From positions 89,280 to 153,279 of the forward strand of contig NZ_BMFD01000002.1 of NCBI RefSeq assembly GCF_014637795.1: a stretch of DNA of 64,000 bases, read 5' to 3'. Made by a program: the position numbers and the translations under genes. Numbering within the stretch: the stretch's first letter is position 1; every line of letters starts with the position of its first letter. The notes beneath the pieces are model-generated. The model was not told where the DNA came from. It searched no databases and saw only the letters and a list, made by a program, of their open reading frames with translations. This document shows, piece by piece, positions 37,786 to 46,969 of the stretch. Origin of the DNA: Belliella aquatica (GTDB lineage: Bacteria; Bacteroidota; Bacteroidia; Cytophagales; Cyclobacteriaceae).

Positions 37786-38619
37786 ATGAACATAGCGATA
37801 ACAGGTGCAACCTCAGGAATTGGCGAACAAGCTCTCAAATCAATTTTAAATGATTTTGAGCAAATTTTTATTCTTGCAAGAAATGAAAAAAAAGCAAAGC
37901 TAATCATAGATGGATTCTCAAAGGAAAATCAAGAGAAATGTCAATTTATTTACATAGATCTTGCTGATATGGCTTCCGTCGTCACAGCGGCAGATAACAT
38001 CAGTTCTAAAACAACCCATTTAGATGTTTTGATCAATAATGCTGGTGGAATTTTCAAGGAAAAAGTAACGACAAAGGATGGTTTTGAAATGAGCCTATCT
38101 GCAAATCATCTCGGTCATTTTCTTTTAACAAATAAATTGATGCCCCTACTCTTGAAAAGCAAAGTTTCAAAAGTAGTTCATGTCAGTTCCGAAGCCCATC
38201 GAATGGGAAATGTTAATTTCAACGATCTCAATTATGACAAGAGAAGTTTTAGCTCCTTCGGTTCTTATGCAAATGTCAAATTATTCAATATCTTATTTTC
38301 AAAGTCACTAGTAGAAAAATTTGGCTCAGAAGGTTTGAAATCTTATGCACTTCACCCCGGGGTTGTCAAAACTAATTTTGGACAAGAAACAGCAGGTGCA
38401 TTTTCCTTTCTTTGGAAATTGGCAAGTCCATTTATGATCACAGCAGAACAAGGGGCTCAAACCACCATTTACCTTGCAAAAAATAAGATTGATGACAAAC
38501 ATAATGGGGCATATTTCAAAAAGTCAAAGCCTACAGCTGCATCAAAATCGGCTAATTCAAAGAGTATGCGTGATAAGCTTTGGAATAAAAGTGCTGAATT
38601 ACTTGAAAAATGGATGTAA
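37786..38619 (+). CDS. Short-chain dehydrogenase/reductase
   Basis: 277 residues of the retinol dehydrogenase-like SDR type: NAD(P) loop ITGATSGIGE (5-14), LINNAGG, catalytic Ser134/135 and Tyr161-x3-Lys165 (SYANVK), then LHPGVVKTNFG. Substrate unknown; its distance of 2.4 kb from blh does not prove a retinoid role. Single gene, 246 bp after glsA start on the opposite strand. Confidence 0.9.
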   Translation: MNIAITGATSGIGEQALKSILNDFEQIFILARNEKKAKLIIDGFSKENQEKCQFIYIDLADMASVVTAADNISSKTTHLDVLINNAGGIFKEKVTTKDGFEMSLSANHLGHFLLTNKLMPLLLKSKVSKVVHVSSEAHRMGNVNFNDLNYDKRSFSSFGSYANVKLFNILFSKSLVEKFGSEGLKSYALHPGVVKTNFGQETAGAFSFLWKLASPFMITAEQGAQTTIYLAKNKIDDKHNGAYFKKSKPTAASKSANSKSMRDKLWNKSAELLEKWM

Positions 38620-38627
38620 ATCAAATC

Positions 38628-39302
38628 TCAATTTAGACTCTGGAGTAACATTTTCAAGTCTACAGGATCATCGACCTTCAATTTGTTTGATTTGATAAAA
38701 TCTTTGATCTCTTTTCCTCCGAGGTCCTTTACAAATTGATTTATCTTCAATTCTTCAAATTGAAGTCCTTTGATTTTAAAAAACCTTATAAAATGTTGGT
38801 AAGTATCATATTGAGGAGCAGAATAGCTATCTGGAAGATGGGTGGGTTTGTAGAGCTTTTTGGAATGAAGCGCAACAATTTTGAAACCTTCCCATTCTCC
38901 AAGATATTCCACAATACGTGGTTTGGCTTGGATATTTTCCAAAACAAATTTTCTAGGATTTTCATCTTTCGTCTCTACTGATATCCATTTTCTCACCGGA
39001 AAAGGGGGATTATCATCACCTGCTATTTTGATTACCAACTCTTCATTGACCATTTCAAAATTAAAAGGAATCTTCAAATGAGTTTTGCCATTTGGCAGTA
39101 AAATATCTCCATATACAGCATCATCAAAAAGAAAAGGCGTCCCTTTTATTCCGATAGTACGGGAATTAATGGTAACTGAATTGAAGCCAGAGTTGTAATA
39201 CACAACATCCTTTTCAATTTGAGCATTTCCCTCAAAAGAATATAGCCAAAACAGACTGAAACAAAGAAATGTAGTGATGCGCAGAATCATAATTAATTTC
39301 AT
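38628..39302 (-). CDS. Secreted protein of unknown function
   Basis: 224 residues with a signal peptide ending about residue 28 (SFEGNAQ). The mature part is beta-rich; HFIRFFKIKGLQFEELKINQFVKDL at the C-terminus may be a helical tail. No family recognised. Convergent with the SDR gene, eight bases apart. An internal start at MILRITTF would shorten the signal only slightly. Confidence 0.65.
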   Translation of the reverse strand: MKLIMILRITTFLCFSLFWLYSFEGNAQIEKDVVYYNSGFNSVTINSRTIGIKGTPFLFDDAVYGDILLPNGKTHLKIPFNFEMVNEELVIKIAGDDNPPFPVRKWISVETKDENPRKFVLENIQAKPRIVEYLGEWEGFKIVALHSKKLYKPTHLPDSYSAPQYDTYQHFIRFFKIKGLQFEELKINQFVKDLGGKEIKDFIKSNKLKVDDPVDLKMLLQSLN

Positions 39303-39419
39303 TTAGGTGATCATGGTTTTTGACTTCAATAAAACGTCAAACCTTTTAAATATAATCAATTCAAGTTCATTTTCACCTGTTTTTTCTCCTCATTAAAGTT
39401 ATATGTTTACTTTTGCTGC

Positions 39420-40316
39420 ATGAAGGAAACGATTTTGTCTTTGACACCCAGCAACTGGGAAGATTATGAACTGATAGATACAGGCGGTTTTGAAAAATTA
39501 GAGCGTTTTGGTGAATATATTTTGAGCAGACCCGAGCCGCAGGCAATTTGGGATAAAAGCATGAGCGACCAAGAATGGAAAAACATGGCGCATGCGATTT
39601 TTTCAAAAGAAAAGAACAATCCTGAAAAAGGACATTGGAACGAACTCCAAAAAATCCCTCACAATTGGCAGATCAGCTACAAAAACCAAGATGCCTTGAA
39701 GCTCAAATTGAATTTGGCAATGACCTCTTTTAAGCATATCGGACTATTCCCTGAACAGGCCGTAAACTGGGATTATATCACAGATACAGTCAAACAACTC
39801 CCTGTTAAAAATCCCAAAATCCTAAATCTTTTTGCTTACACTGGAGCAGCAAGTGTTGCTGCTCGTGGTACGGGAGCAGATGTGACACATCTTGACTCAG
39901 TCAAACAGGTAGTCACTTGGTCAAAGCATAACATGGAGTCTTCTGGAATGGAAGGCATCAGATGGATTGTGGATGATGCGATGAAGTTTATCAAAAGAGA
40001 AGTCAGAAGGGGAAACAAATACCATGGAATCATCTTAGATCCTCCTGCTTACGGCAGAGGTCCTGATGGTGAAAAATGGATTTTAGAAGAGCAAATCAAT
40101 GAAATGCTGAAGCTTTGTGCTGAACTTTTAGAACCAGAACATCATTTTCTCATTCTAAACATGTACTCTCTCAGCTTTAGCTCGATCATCGCTGCCAATC
40201 TGGTGAACTCTAACTTCAAAGATGTCAACAATGCAGAGCATGGTGAGTTGTACCTAGTAGATAGATTCGAGAAAAAACTACCGCTCGGTATTTTCTTCAG
40301 ATTCAGAAAATTCTAA
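39420..40316 (+). CDS. RlmI-like class I SAM-dependent methyltransferase
   Basis: 298 residues. SAM motif I is KILNLFAYTGAASVAARGTGADVTHLD; the catalytic-type motif is IILDPPAYGRGPDG, as in the RlmI/RlmK and TrmB-unrelated RNA cytosine C5 or guanine N2 group. It lacks the PUA domain of E. coli RlmI. Probably modifies rRNA, substrate unassigned. The aminotransferase gene starts 20 bp after its stop. Confidence 0.85.
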   Translation: MKETILSLTPSNWEDYELIDTGGFEKLERFGEYILSRPEPQAIWDKSMSDQEWKNMAHAIFSKEKNNPEKGHWNELQKIPHNWQISYKNQDALKLKLNLAMTSFKHIGLFPEQAVNWDYITDTVKQLPVKNPKILNLFAYTGAASVAARGTGADVTHLDSVKQVVTWSKHNMESSGMEGIRWIVDDAMKFIKREVRRGNKYHGIILDPPAYGRGPDGEKWILEEQINEMLKLCAELLEPEHHFLILNMYSLSFSSIIAANLVNSNFKDVNNAEHGELYLVDRFEKKLPLGIFFRFRKF

Positions 40317-40336
40317 ATAAGAAGTAAAAACATTTC

Positions 40337-41518
40337 ATGAACAACAGACAAATATTCCTTTCTCACCTTGCCCAGACGACTGATTTTCCTTTGATGATTG
40401 AAATCGAAAAGGCTGAAGGAATTTATATGTTTGGACCTGAAGGGAAAAAATACATTGATTTGATTTCTGGTATAGGCGTCAGCAATGTAGGACACCGACA
40501 CCCAAAAGTATTGACCGCCATTCAAGAGCAATTAGATAAATACCTTCACCTGATGGTCTATGGTGAATATGTTCAAAGTCCTCAAGCACTTTTAGCAAAA
40601 GCATTATGTGATACACTTCCAAAGCATTTGGACAATGTATATCTCGTAAATAGTGGTTCTGAGGCAGTTGAGGGTGCTCTCAAGCTAGCCAAACGCTATA
40701 CCAATCGAAGAGATATCATTTCTTGTATGGATGCATATCATGGTTCCTCCCAGGGCGCACTTTCGGTAGGTGGGAACGAAATCTTCAAAAGAGCATACAG
40801 GCCTCTCCTACCCGGCGTCAAAAATATTGTCTACGGTTCATTTTTTCAACTTGATCAAATCACTACTGACACAGCAGCTGTCATCATTGAAACCATTCAA
40901 GGCGAAGCAGGAATCAAAGTAGCCTGTTCTAATTATTTTCAAGCATTGAGAAAGCGCTGTGATGAAACAGGTACGCTACTGATTCTAGATGAAATACAGG
41001 CTGGCTTTGGTAGAACAGGAAAATTTTGGGCTTTTGAGCATTTTGGAATAGAACCTGATATTCTTGTCTGTGCCAAAGGAATGGGCGGTGGAATGCCGAT
41101 AGGAGCTTTTATAGCTAACAAGGAGGTTATGGGAGTTTTCAAAAACAACCCGCTTCTAGGTCATATTACCACCTTTGGAGGTCATCCTGTGAGTGCAGCA
41201 GCTTCTTTGGCCACCATCCAAATCATAAAAGAGGAAGGTCTCCTGGAGTCCGTGGAAAGCAAAGCAGAAATTTTCAAAAAATTACTCGTGCACCCAAAAA
41301 TAAAGGGAATAAGAAACAAAGGATTGATGATGGCAATCGAGTTTGAATCCTTTGATGTGCTCAAGCCTATCATTGATAAAGCCATAGAAATGGGCGTGAT
41401 TACAGATTGGTTTTTGTTCTGTGATGATGCTATGCGTATTGCCCCGCCATTGATAATTACTGAATCACAGATTAAAGAAGCCTGCGCCATTATTCTAAAA
41501 GCAATTGACGAAGTTTAG
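40337..41518 (+). CDS. Class III PLP-dependent aminotransferase
   Basis: 393 residues of the acetylornithine/ornithine aminotransferase fold: LVNSGSEAVEGALKLAKRY, LILDEIQAGFGRTGKFWAFEH, and the PLP lysine in CAKGMGGGMPIGAF. Distinct from the argD at 55.4 kb, so it probably acts on another amino donor such as a lysine, GABA or beta-alanine type; the specific one is unknown. Cotranscribed with the methyltransferase. Confidence 0.9.
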   Translation: MNNRQIFLSHLAQTTDFPLMIEIEKAEGIYMFGPEGKKYIDLISGIGVSNVGHRHPKVLTAIQEQLDKYLHLMVYGEYVQSPQALLAKALCDTLPKHLDNVYLVNSGSEAVEGALKLAKRYTNRRDIISCMDAYHGSSQGALSVGGNEIFKRAYRPLLPGVKNIVYGSFFQLDQITTDTAAVIIETIQGEAGIKVACSNYFQALRKRCDETGTLLILDEIQAGFGRTGKFWAFEHFGIEPDILVCAKGMGGGMPIGAFIANKEVMGVFKNNPLLGHITTFGGHPVSAAASLATIQIIKEEGLLESVESKAEIFKKLLVHPKIKGIRNKGLMMAIEFESFDVLKPIIDKAIEMGVITDWFLFCDDAMRIAPPLIITESQIKEACAIILKAIDEV

Positions 41519-41541
41519 ATTCTAAAAACAGAATTTTTTTA
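41519..41541 (+). terminator. Weak terminator after the aminotransferase gene
   Basis: Short stem ATTCT/AGAAT with a six-base loop and a run of seven T, overlapping the stop codon region. The stem is short, so confidence is low. Confidence 0.4.
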
Positions 41542-41675
41542 CACAATTTATATTTTTGACTTATAGTCAATCTGTTTTTTCATGATTTATTTCAACCTTA
41601 GAAATAATTATCCTTTCTCTATCTTCATTTCTTTTTACTTTAGGGTACTAATTATAAAACCCAAAATATCAATTT

Positions 41676-44078
41676 ATGAAAAAACTGCTCTTCGTTCTTC
41701 TCTTTATCTTTTTTGCGGTTATCGTCGGCTATCAAGTAGTCAAAAGCCGATTTGCTCCTGAATATCATGGAACCAAAGAACTCAGCGGCCTACAAGCTAA
41801 TTCTGAAGTCTATTTCGATGATTTTGGAATTCCACATATTTATGCTGAAAATGAGCTAGATGCATACATGACACTAGGTTTTGTGCACGCTCAAGATCGT
41901 CTTTTCCAAATGGAAATGATGCGAAGAGTAGGTTCTGGAACTTTAGCGGAGTTATTGGGTGAAGATTTGGTAGATGTAGATAAATTTTTTAGAACACTCG
42001 GAATTCCAAAACATGCCGAATGGAGCACCGAAGAATGGAACAAAGAAGGAAATACCCCATGGAAGGCAGCTACTGATGCTTATATCAAAGGTGTCAATCA
42101 GTTTATAGAGAACGGTAAACTCCCTTTGGAATATACCCTATTAGGAACGAAACCGAGGGAATTCACCATCAATGATGTTCATAGCATCGTGGGATATATG
42201 TCTTTTACTTTTGCAATGGCCATGAAAACTGATCCGCTGATCACGAAGATCTCGCGTCAACTGGGTCCAGACTATATGAAAGTTCTTTCTGTTCATACGC
42301 TACCTGAGCATCACGTTATTCCTAATAACTATCCCAACCGAAATACTGAAAACAAGGAAATTATATTTGAAGAGACGTTAACTTCTTTACTGGAAAAGTT
42401 ACCTGTTCCACTTTTGGAAGGAAGTAATTCTTGGGTTATCGATGGGAGTCGAACTGCTTCTGGCGATGTCTTATTTTTGAATGATACACACATTGGTTTT
42501 GCACAGCCTTCTGTCTGGTACGAAGCACATCTTGAGTATCCGGAATTCAGTTTTTATGGAAATCATTTGGCTGGTGTTCCTTTTGGTTTGGTAGGTCATA
42601 CCAGAGAATTGAGCATTGGTTTGACGATGTTTGAAAATGATGATCAGGATTTTTTCGAAGAGCAACTTGATCCAAATAACCCTAATCAAACAGTTTATGG
42701 TGATGCATTCAAACCATTAATAACCAGACTTGAAAGCATCTCAATTAAAGATAAAGATCCAATAGAATTTGAAGTAAAAGAATCTGTTCATGGTCCCATT
42801 ATGAACGAGGTAATTCCTGAAATTGGTAGACTCACAAATAACCCTGTTGCCTCTTGGTGGGTGTATATTTTAGAACCAACCAGAGCATTGGAAGCGGTGT
42901 ACAGAATGAATCATGCTCAAAATATCCAAGAAGTAGAATCAGCGGTTAGGCTAATTCATGCACCTGGACTGAATGTGATGTATGGAGATAAAGCCGGGAA
43001 TATAGCTTGGTGGGCAGCAGCAAAACTTCCTATCCGACCAGAACATGTCAACTCAAAAGTATTTCTAGATGGGACGAGTCATGTGGACGAACCAACGGGT
43101 TGGATGCCATTTGAAGAAAATCCCATGAGTATCAATCCTGAATCAGGTTTCGTAGCTTCTGCAAACAATCAACCTGATACATTGTCGAACGGCACATTTT
43201 TCCCAGGTTATTACTACCCTGGAGATCGTTGGAATAGAATCGCCAAAACTGTGAGTTCCAGAAATGACTGGACACAGGAAAGTATCAAATCCTTGCAACT
43301 GGAAACACTTAATGAAAACCATCCCATCACCGCAAAAAGTATGATTGAGGCTGTAGAAAACGCGTCTTTTGGTGATTTTGAAAGTGCTAAAAATGCTTTG
43401 ACCAACTGGGATGGGAATCACGATTTAGAAAGCATCGCTCCTACTGTTTATTACAAATGGCTTTACCATACCCTCCATGGAATGATGGTAGATGAATTGG
43501 GTGATGCAGATTTTGAGAGTTTTTTGAAGACTTTCCTGTATATCAGAAGTGTTCCAACCTTAATCCAAACTGAAGATTCTCCTTGGTGGGACGACTCTAG
43601 TACAGAAAAAGTAGAAAGCAGATCAGAAATTATCAAGTATGCATTAGAAAAAACGCTGTCTGAATTGAATGATCAGTTTGGATCAAATACGGAAAAATGG
43701 GCTTGGAAAAATGCAGTAGTCCTAGAACATCCCCATCCTCTCGGAGCCAAAAAGCCATTGGATAAAATTTTCAATGTCAAAGCACCGGCTGTTTCGGCCA
43801 ATGAAGAATCTGTCAATAAATTGGCTTTTGATCTCAATGGTACTGGGATTTATCAGGTAAAATCCGGACCTGCAATGCGTATTATCATTGATTTTGCCAA
43901 TGTAGAGGCATCGGAGTCTATTTTACCCACAGGTCAAAGTGGAAACCTATTCAGCCCGTATTACAGTGATCAGGCTGAGATGTTTGCTACTGGAAAATAC
44001 AGGCCACAACTGATGAATGAATCTCAAATTAAAAACAATGCAAAAGGAACAATTACTTTCACTCCAAAAAGTGATTAA
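41676..44078 (+). CDS. Penicillin acylase family (Ntn) hydrolase
   Basis: 800 residues with an N-terminal signal/anchor (KKLLFVLLFIFFAVIVGY). The precursor alpha chain has VYFDDFGIPHIYAENE and HAQDRLFQMEMMRR, and the autoprocessing serine is Ser250 in EGSNSWVIDGSR. After maturation Ser250 is the N-terminal nucleophile; DTHIGF and LVGHTRELSIG follow. Such enzymes hydrolyse amides such as acyl-homoserine lactones, penicillins or N-acyl amino acids; substrate unknown. Periplasmic. Repeat copy 2 follows the stop. Confidence 0.92.
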   Translation: MKKLLFVLLFIFFAVIVGYQVVKSRFAPEYHGTKELSGLQANSEVYFDDFGIPHIYAENELDAYMTLGFVHAQDRLFQMEMMRRVGSGTLAELLGEDLVDVDKFFRTLGIPKHAEWSTEEWNKEGNTPWKAATDAYIKGVNQFIENGKLPLEYTLLGTKPREFTINDVHSIVGYMSFTFAMAMKTDPLITKISRQLGPDYMKVLSVHTLPEHHVIPNNYPNRNTENKEIIFEETLTSLLEKLPVPLLEGSNSWVIDGSRTASGDVLFLNDTHIGFAQPSVWYEAHLEYPEFSFYGNHLAGVPFGLVGHTRELSIGLTMFENDDQDFFEEQLDPNNPNQTVYGDAFKPLITRLESISIKDKDPIEFEVKESVHGPIMNEVIPEIGRLTNNPVASWWVYILEPTRALEAVYRMNHAQNIQEVESAVRLIHAPGLNVMYGDKAGNIAWWAAAKLPIRPEHVNSKVFLDGTSHVDEPTGWMPFEENPMSINPESGFVASANNQPDTLSNGTFFPGYYYPGDRWNRIAKTVSSRNDWTQESIKSLQLETLNENHPITAKSMIEAVENASFGDFESAKNALTNWDGNHDLESIAPTVYYKWLYHTLHGMMVDELGDADFESFLKTFLYIRSVPTLIQTEDSPWWDDSSTEKVESRSEIIKYALEKTLSELNDQFGSNTEKWAWKNAVVLEHPHPLGAKKPLDKIFNVKAPAVSANEESVNKLAFDLNGTGIYQVKSGPAMRIIIDFANVEASESILPTGQSGNLFSPYYSDQAEMFATGKYRPQLMNESQIKNNAKGTITFTPKSD

Positions 44079-44085
44079 TATATAT

Positions 44086-44227
44086 GATTATCCGCAATGA
44101 AACCAGTAAGTGAATATATCATTTATAATTATGCGAATAATCGTCAATTGTCAACAGACCACAGTTGATTGTAATTAACTTCATACAATTTTATAAATGG
44201 CAACTGATGTGAAAGCGGATATACATA
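44086..44227 (-). repeat. Dispersed intergenic element, copy 2 (reverse orientation)
   Basis: About 142 bp between the acylase gene and msrB. Inverted-repeat block 44086-44142 (GATTATCCGCA / TGCGAATAATC) with 39 internal bases matching copies 1 and 3 when reversed. Its outer part, read on the minus strand, starts ATGTATATCCGCTTTCAC and ends TTGACAATTGAC, matching copy 3 and copy 1 respectively. It has no GC-palindrome insert, so it can serve as the uninterrupted reference. Confidence 0.75.
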
Positions 44228-44319
44228 TTAGAATATTCTCAAGCTCGTTTTTTGAGTAATCCTAAACTTATACTTGCTACAAATGTTAATTAGTAAGTAG
44301 AATTCTAAAAGCTGAACCA

Positions 44320-44730
44320 ATGAAAAAATATTATCCCATAGATAAACCCGAATCCGAATGGAGGGCCAAATTAGATGAGCAAAGCTATAAAGTCTTAAGA
44401 GAAAAGGGAACCGAAAGACCCAATACGGGACAATATTACCTGAATAAAGAAACTGGAATATATGAATGTAAAGGTTGTGGAAATGATATTTTCCATTCTT
44501 CCGCCAAATACGACAGTGGCTGCGGATGGCCTGCTTTTACAGAACCTATTTCTCCAAAAGCAATAGATGTTCAGATGGATTATTCACATATGATGATCAG
44601 AGAAGAGATTCTTTGCGCAAAATGTGGGGGACATCTTGGGCATCGCTTTCCTGATGGTCCTAAAGATCGAGGAGGAATCCGCTACTGCATCAATTCCGTA
44701 TCCATGGATTTCAAAAAAGAAGATCAGTAG
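44320..44730 (+). CDS. msrB: Peptide-methionine (R)-S-oxide reductase
   Basis: 136 residues. Zinc ligands Cys50/Cys53 (YECKGCG) and Cys99/Cys102 (LCAKCGGHLGH), catalytic Cys123 in RYCINSVSM, and GCGWPAFTEP. It reduces methionine-R-sulfoxide in proteins. Cytoplasmic, full length. A perfect shared hairpin follows. Confidence 0.97.
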   Translation: MKKYYPIDKPESEWRAKLDEQSYKVLREKGTERPNTGQYYLNKETGIYECKGCGNDIFHSSAKYDSGCGWPAFTEPISPKAIDVQMDYSHMMIREEILCAKCGGHLGHRFPDGPKDRGGIRYCINSVSMDFKKEDQ

Positions 44731-44742
44731 TTTTAAAATTTT

Positions 44743-44790
44743 AAAGCTAAAATCCAAGCAGAATTAATTGCTTGGATTTTAGCTTTATTT
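44743..44790. terminator. Bidirectional terminator after msrB
   Basis: AAAGCTAAAATCCAAGCA and its exact complement form an 18-pair perfect stem with an eight-base loop, ending in TTATTT. It lies between msrB and the convergent lipoprotein gene. Confidence 0.88.
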
Positions 44791-44803
44791 GGTTGAAAAA
44801 TTT

Positions 44804-45226
44804 TTACTGTTTTACAAATTCCAGATCATTACCGACCATTTTTACTTCGTTGTTGTCTTCCTTTAATTTAAACACAAGAATATTAAGATGATTGTCATCC
44901 TGATTATAAGAAACCATTACATCAGACTCTATAGCTAGTCCAATTATCTTCATAATTTCAGTCTTGTGTCCATATTTCCAATTGCCGATTACCTTCTTTT
45001 TTCCAGCAGGTGAAATTAAATGAATTTCAGCAATTGAATCATTTACAAATATTAGAGTCTCAATATTTTCACCAAGTTTAGACGCATCTAAAGTGGTGTT
45101 TTTCCACTTTCCTATAAATTCAATCTCAGATAAATCTATACCGATATCACCTTCATTTACATTGCTGGTGCAAAATGAAAACATCAATAAAATTAGTATA
45201 GAAGATAAATATTTTAATTTTCTCAT
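44804..45226 (-). CDS. Small lipoprotein, unknown function
   Basis: 140 residues with a lipoprotein-like signal (LSSILILLMFSFC at residues 7-19). The mature part contains IGKWKNTT and VIGNWKYG, a lipocalin-like two-strand pattern as in small Bacteroidota lipocalin-type proteins; this is weak. It follows the GIN-domain protein gene by seven bases and is probably its co-transcript. Confidence 0.65.
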   Translation of the reverse strand: MRKLKYLSSILILLMFSFCTSNVNEGDIGIDLSEIEFIGKWKNTTLDASKLGENIETLIFVNDSIAEIHLISPAGKKKVIGNWKYGHKTEIMKIIGLAIESDVMVSYNQDDNHLNILVFKLKEDNNEVKMVGNDLEFVKQ

Positions 45227-45233
45227 CTTTTTT

Positions 45234-46184
45234 TTAATTCATAATCTTAATACTCCCGCTACTCGCTTTTCCTTGAATGGTGTGCTCGCTAGCATTGTCA
45301 ATTTCAAGTCTCTTTGAGCCCTTTTGCTCTCCTACTGTCACTGAACCACTATTGGCACTCAGATCAAAATTGAATTTGGTAAGATCAGTGGGAGTTTGAA
45401 TTTTAATACTTCCTGAGTTTGACTTCAGAACTGTTTGCTCTCCAAGACCTGCATTTGTGGCATTGATACTGCCAGAACTTACTGTCAAATCACCCAAATA
45501 GGCAATTTGATCAAATTTCATGGAACCCGAATTTACTTTTCCACTGACAGTGCCTTCAACGTCTTCTAACTTCAAGCTGCCTGATGAAGCTTGCGCATGA
45601 ACATCGCCTTGAACTTCTTTCATTGTAATGCTACCAGAATTAACCTGAGCTTTTACATCTCCTACAAGTCCTTCAGCTTTGATGCTGCCGGAAGAAGCTT
45701 TGAGATTGATGTCTTTTACATTTAAGGCCAATGCATTGATGTAACCTGAGTTAACCTGAAGATCGATATGATCATGCTTAACATATTTTACATCAATTGA
45801 ACCTGAGCTATTTGAGATATTCAGTTTGATATCTTCAGGTCCTGTTAGGCTGATAAAGGCATTGTCCCCTCCATTAAAATTGAAAAAGTTGAGCTGAACA
45901 GCATTACCAGTTACTTCTACAATCAACTTGGAACCTGATTTTCGAAATTTCACATCCAAATCACTATTTTCAGGAACTTCCAAATAAGAATTTAAAGTCA
46001 CTTTAGAGGCATTTTCTATGCCCTCGTAGGAAACCTCTAAATACTTCCCATTGACCTCTATTTCTTTTATTCCTTCAAATGATTCTTCAGATTCACGGGA
46101 AACAAGTGGTCCTTGGCTCTCACATGATGAATGAAGTACTACTAATCCGAAGAAAAGTAGTACTAAGAGTGATTTATTATACAT
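45234..46184 (-). CDS. DUF4097/DUF2807-type repetitive beta-helix lipoprotein
   Basis: About 316 residues from ATG 46184. Lipobox VLHSSC follows a hydrophobic signal. After residue 60 the chain is a ladder of roughly 20-residue rungs, many with (N/A)SSGSI or NSGSI: VNSGSITMKEV, ASSGSLKLEDV, VNSGSMKFDQI, SSGSINATNA, NSGSIKIQTP, NSGSVTVGEQ, SSGSIKIMN. This is the head-GIN/DUF4097 right-handed helix pattern. Envelope protein of unknown role. The start overlaps the end of the TM2 gene by eight bases. Confidence 0.82.
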   Translation of the reverse strand: MYNKSLLVLLFFGLVVLHSSCESQGPLVSRESEESFEGIKEIEVNGKYLEVSYEGIENASKVTLNSYLEVPENSDLDVKFRKSGSKLIVEVTGNAVQLNFFNFNGGDNAFISLTGPEDIKLNISNSSGSIDVKYVKHDHIDLQVNSGYINALALNVKDINLKASSGSIKAEGLVGDVKAQVNSGSITMKEVQGDVHAQASSGSLKLEDVEGTVSGKVNSGSMKFDQIAYLGDLTVSSGSINATNAGLGEQTVLKSNSGSIKIQTPTDLTKFNFDLSANSGSVTVGEQKGSKRLEIDNASEHTIQGKASSGSIKIMN

Positions 46185-46563
46185 TGGAGTTTGTATTTGT
46201 AGGTGCTTGGAAATTACCATTTGACATCATGGATAAGGTCTCGTGCGCTACTCTCATGTTATATTCGTAAGCCAAGCTCTTGTAATTGATCAAATCCACA
46301 ATCGTACCGATAAAACATAAACCTACTGTCAAGATGTAGAGTATCCCCAAACCAATTTGGCCAAGAATAAATCTATGCAAACCCGCAAATCCAAAGAAGC
46401 CCAACAAACAAAGAATCAATATCATTTGATTGTCTTTTCTTCTTGCTCGGTAAACTTGTGCAAAAAGATTCGCTTGCTCGTCATCCATGTTTTTCAATAT
46501 TCCTTGGATATAACCTAATTCCATTCCTTCCAACTCAGGAAGGTGTCTTAATACATTAGCCAT
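46177..46563 (-). CDS. TM2 domain membrane protein
   Basis: 128 residues. After an N-terminal helical part (LRHLPELEGMELGYIQGIL) comes the TM2 domain: LCLLGFFGFAGLHRFILGQIGLGILYILTVGLCFIGTIVD, two helices with the conserved G-x-H-RF. TM2 proteins are small inner-membrane proteins of unknown role. Overlaps the GIN-type gene downstream and the DUF2752 gene upstream by eight bases each. Confidence 0.9.
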   Translation of the reverse strand: MANVLRHLPELEGMELGYIQGILKNMDDEQANLFAQVYRARRKDNQMILILCLLGFFGFAGLHRFILGQIGLGILYILTVGLCFIGTIVDLINYKSLAYEYNMRVAHETLSMMSNGNFQAPTNTNSNV

Positions 46564-46861
46564 AGTGTTTGATAGTTTTGTTGTTTCTGATTAATTCAAA
46601 TATCCGATAAATAATTACTGCAAAGGCAAACATTGCCAAAGGGTGCATGGACCATGATTCCTGAAAATCACCTCTTGTCAAAAGACTCATCGAACGTCCC
46701 AATCCACAACCTGGGCACCAAGAAAATCCTAGGTTATCCAATGGGCAAAGGCTGAAGTGATGTGTATCGTATGGATCTATTCTCAAGATGCCGATCAATG
46801 CTCCGATCCAAAAGATCAGTTCAAGCGGCAATTTCCTCACAGATGTAATTATCCTTTTCAT
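46556..46861 (-). CDS. DUF2752 membrane protein
   Basis: About 101 residues from ATG 46861 (TTG 46891 possible). The DUF2752 core CPLDNLGFSWCPGCGLGRSMSLLTRGD holds three cysteines, flanked by two or three hydrophobic segments. Function unknown. First gene of a four-gene set DUF2752-TM2-GIN-lipoprotein with overlaps or short gaps, a recurrent Bacteroidota arrangement. Confidence 0.9.
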   Translation of the reverse strand: MKRIITSVRKLPLELIFWIGALIGILRIDPYDTHHFSLCPLDNLGFSWCPGCGLGRSMSLLTRGDFQESWSMHPLAMFAFAVIIYRIFELIRNNKTIKHYG

Positions 46862-46969
46862 TTGATCAGAAAAGTACGAAAAGAATGCCAAGAGTAAAAA
46901 AAGCTATTTCAGGGCCAAAAAGCCCTATTTAAATAAAAAATCAGATAAAATCGGACAAAAAGTGTTCGG

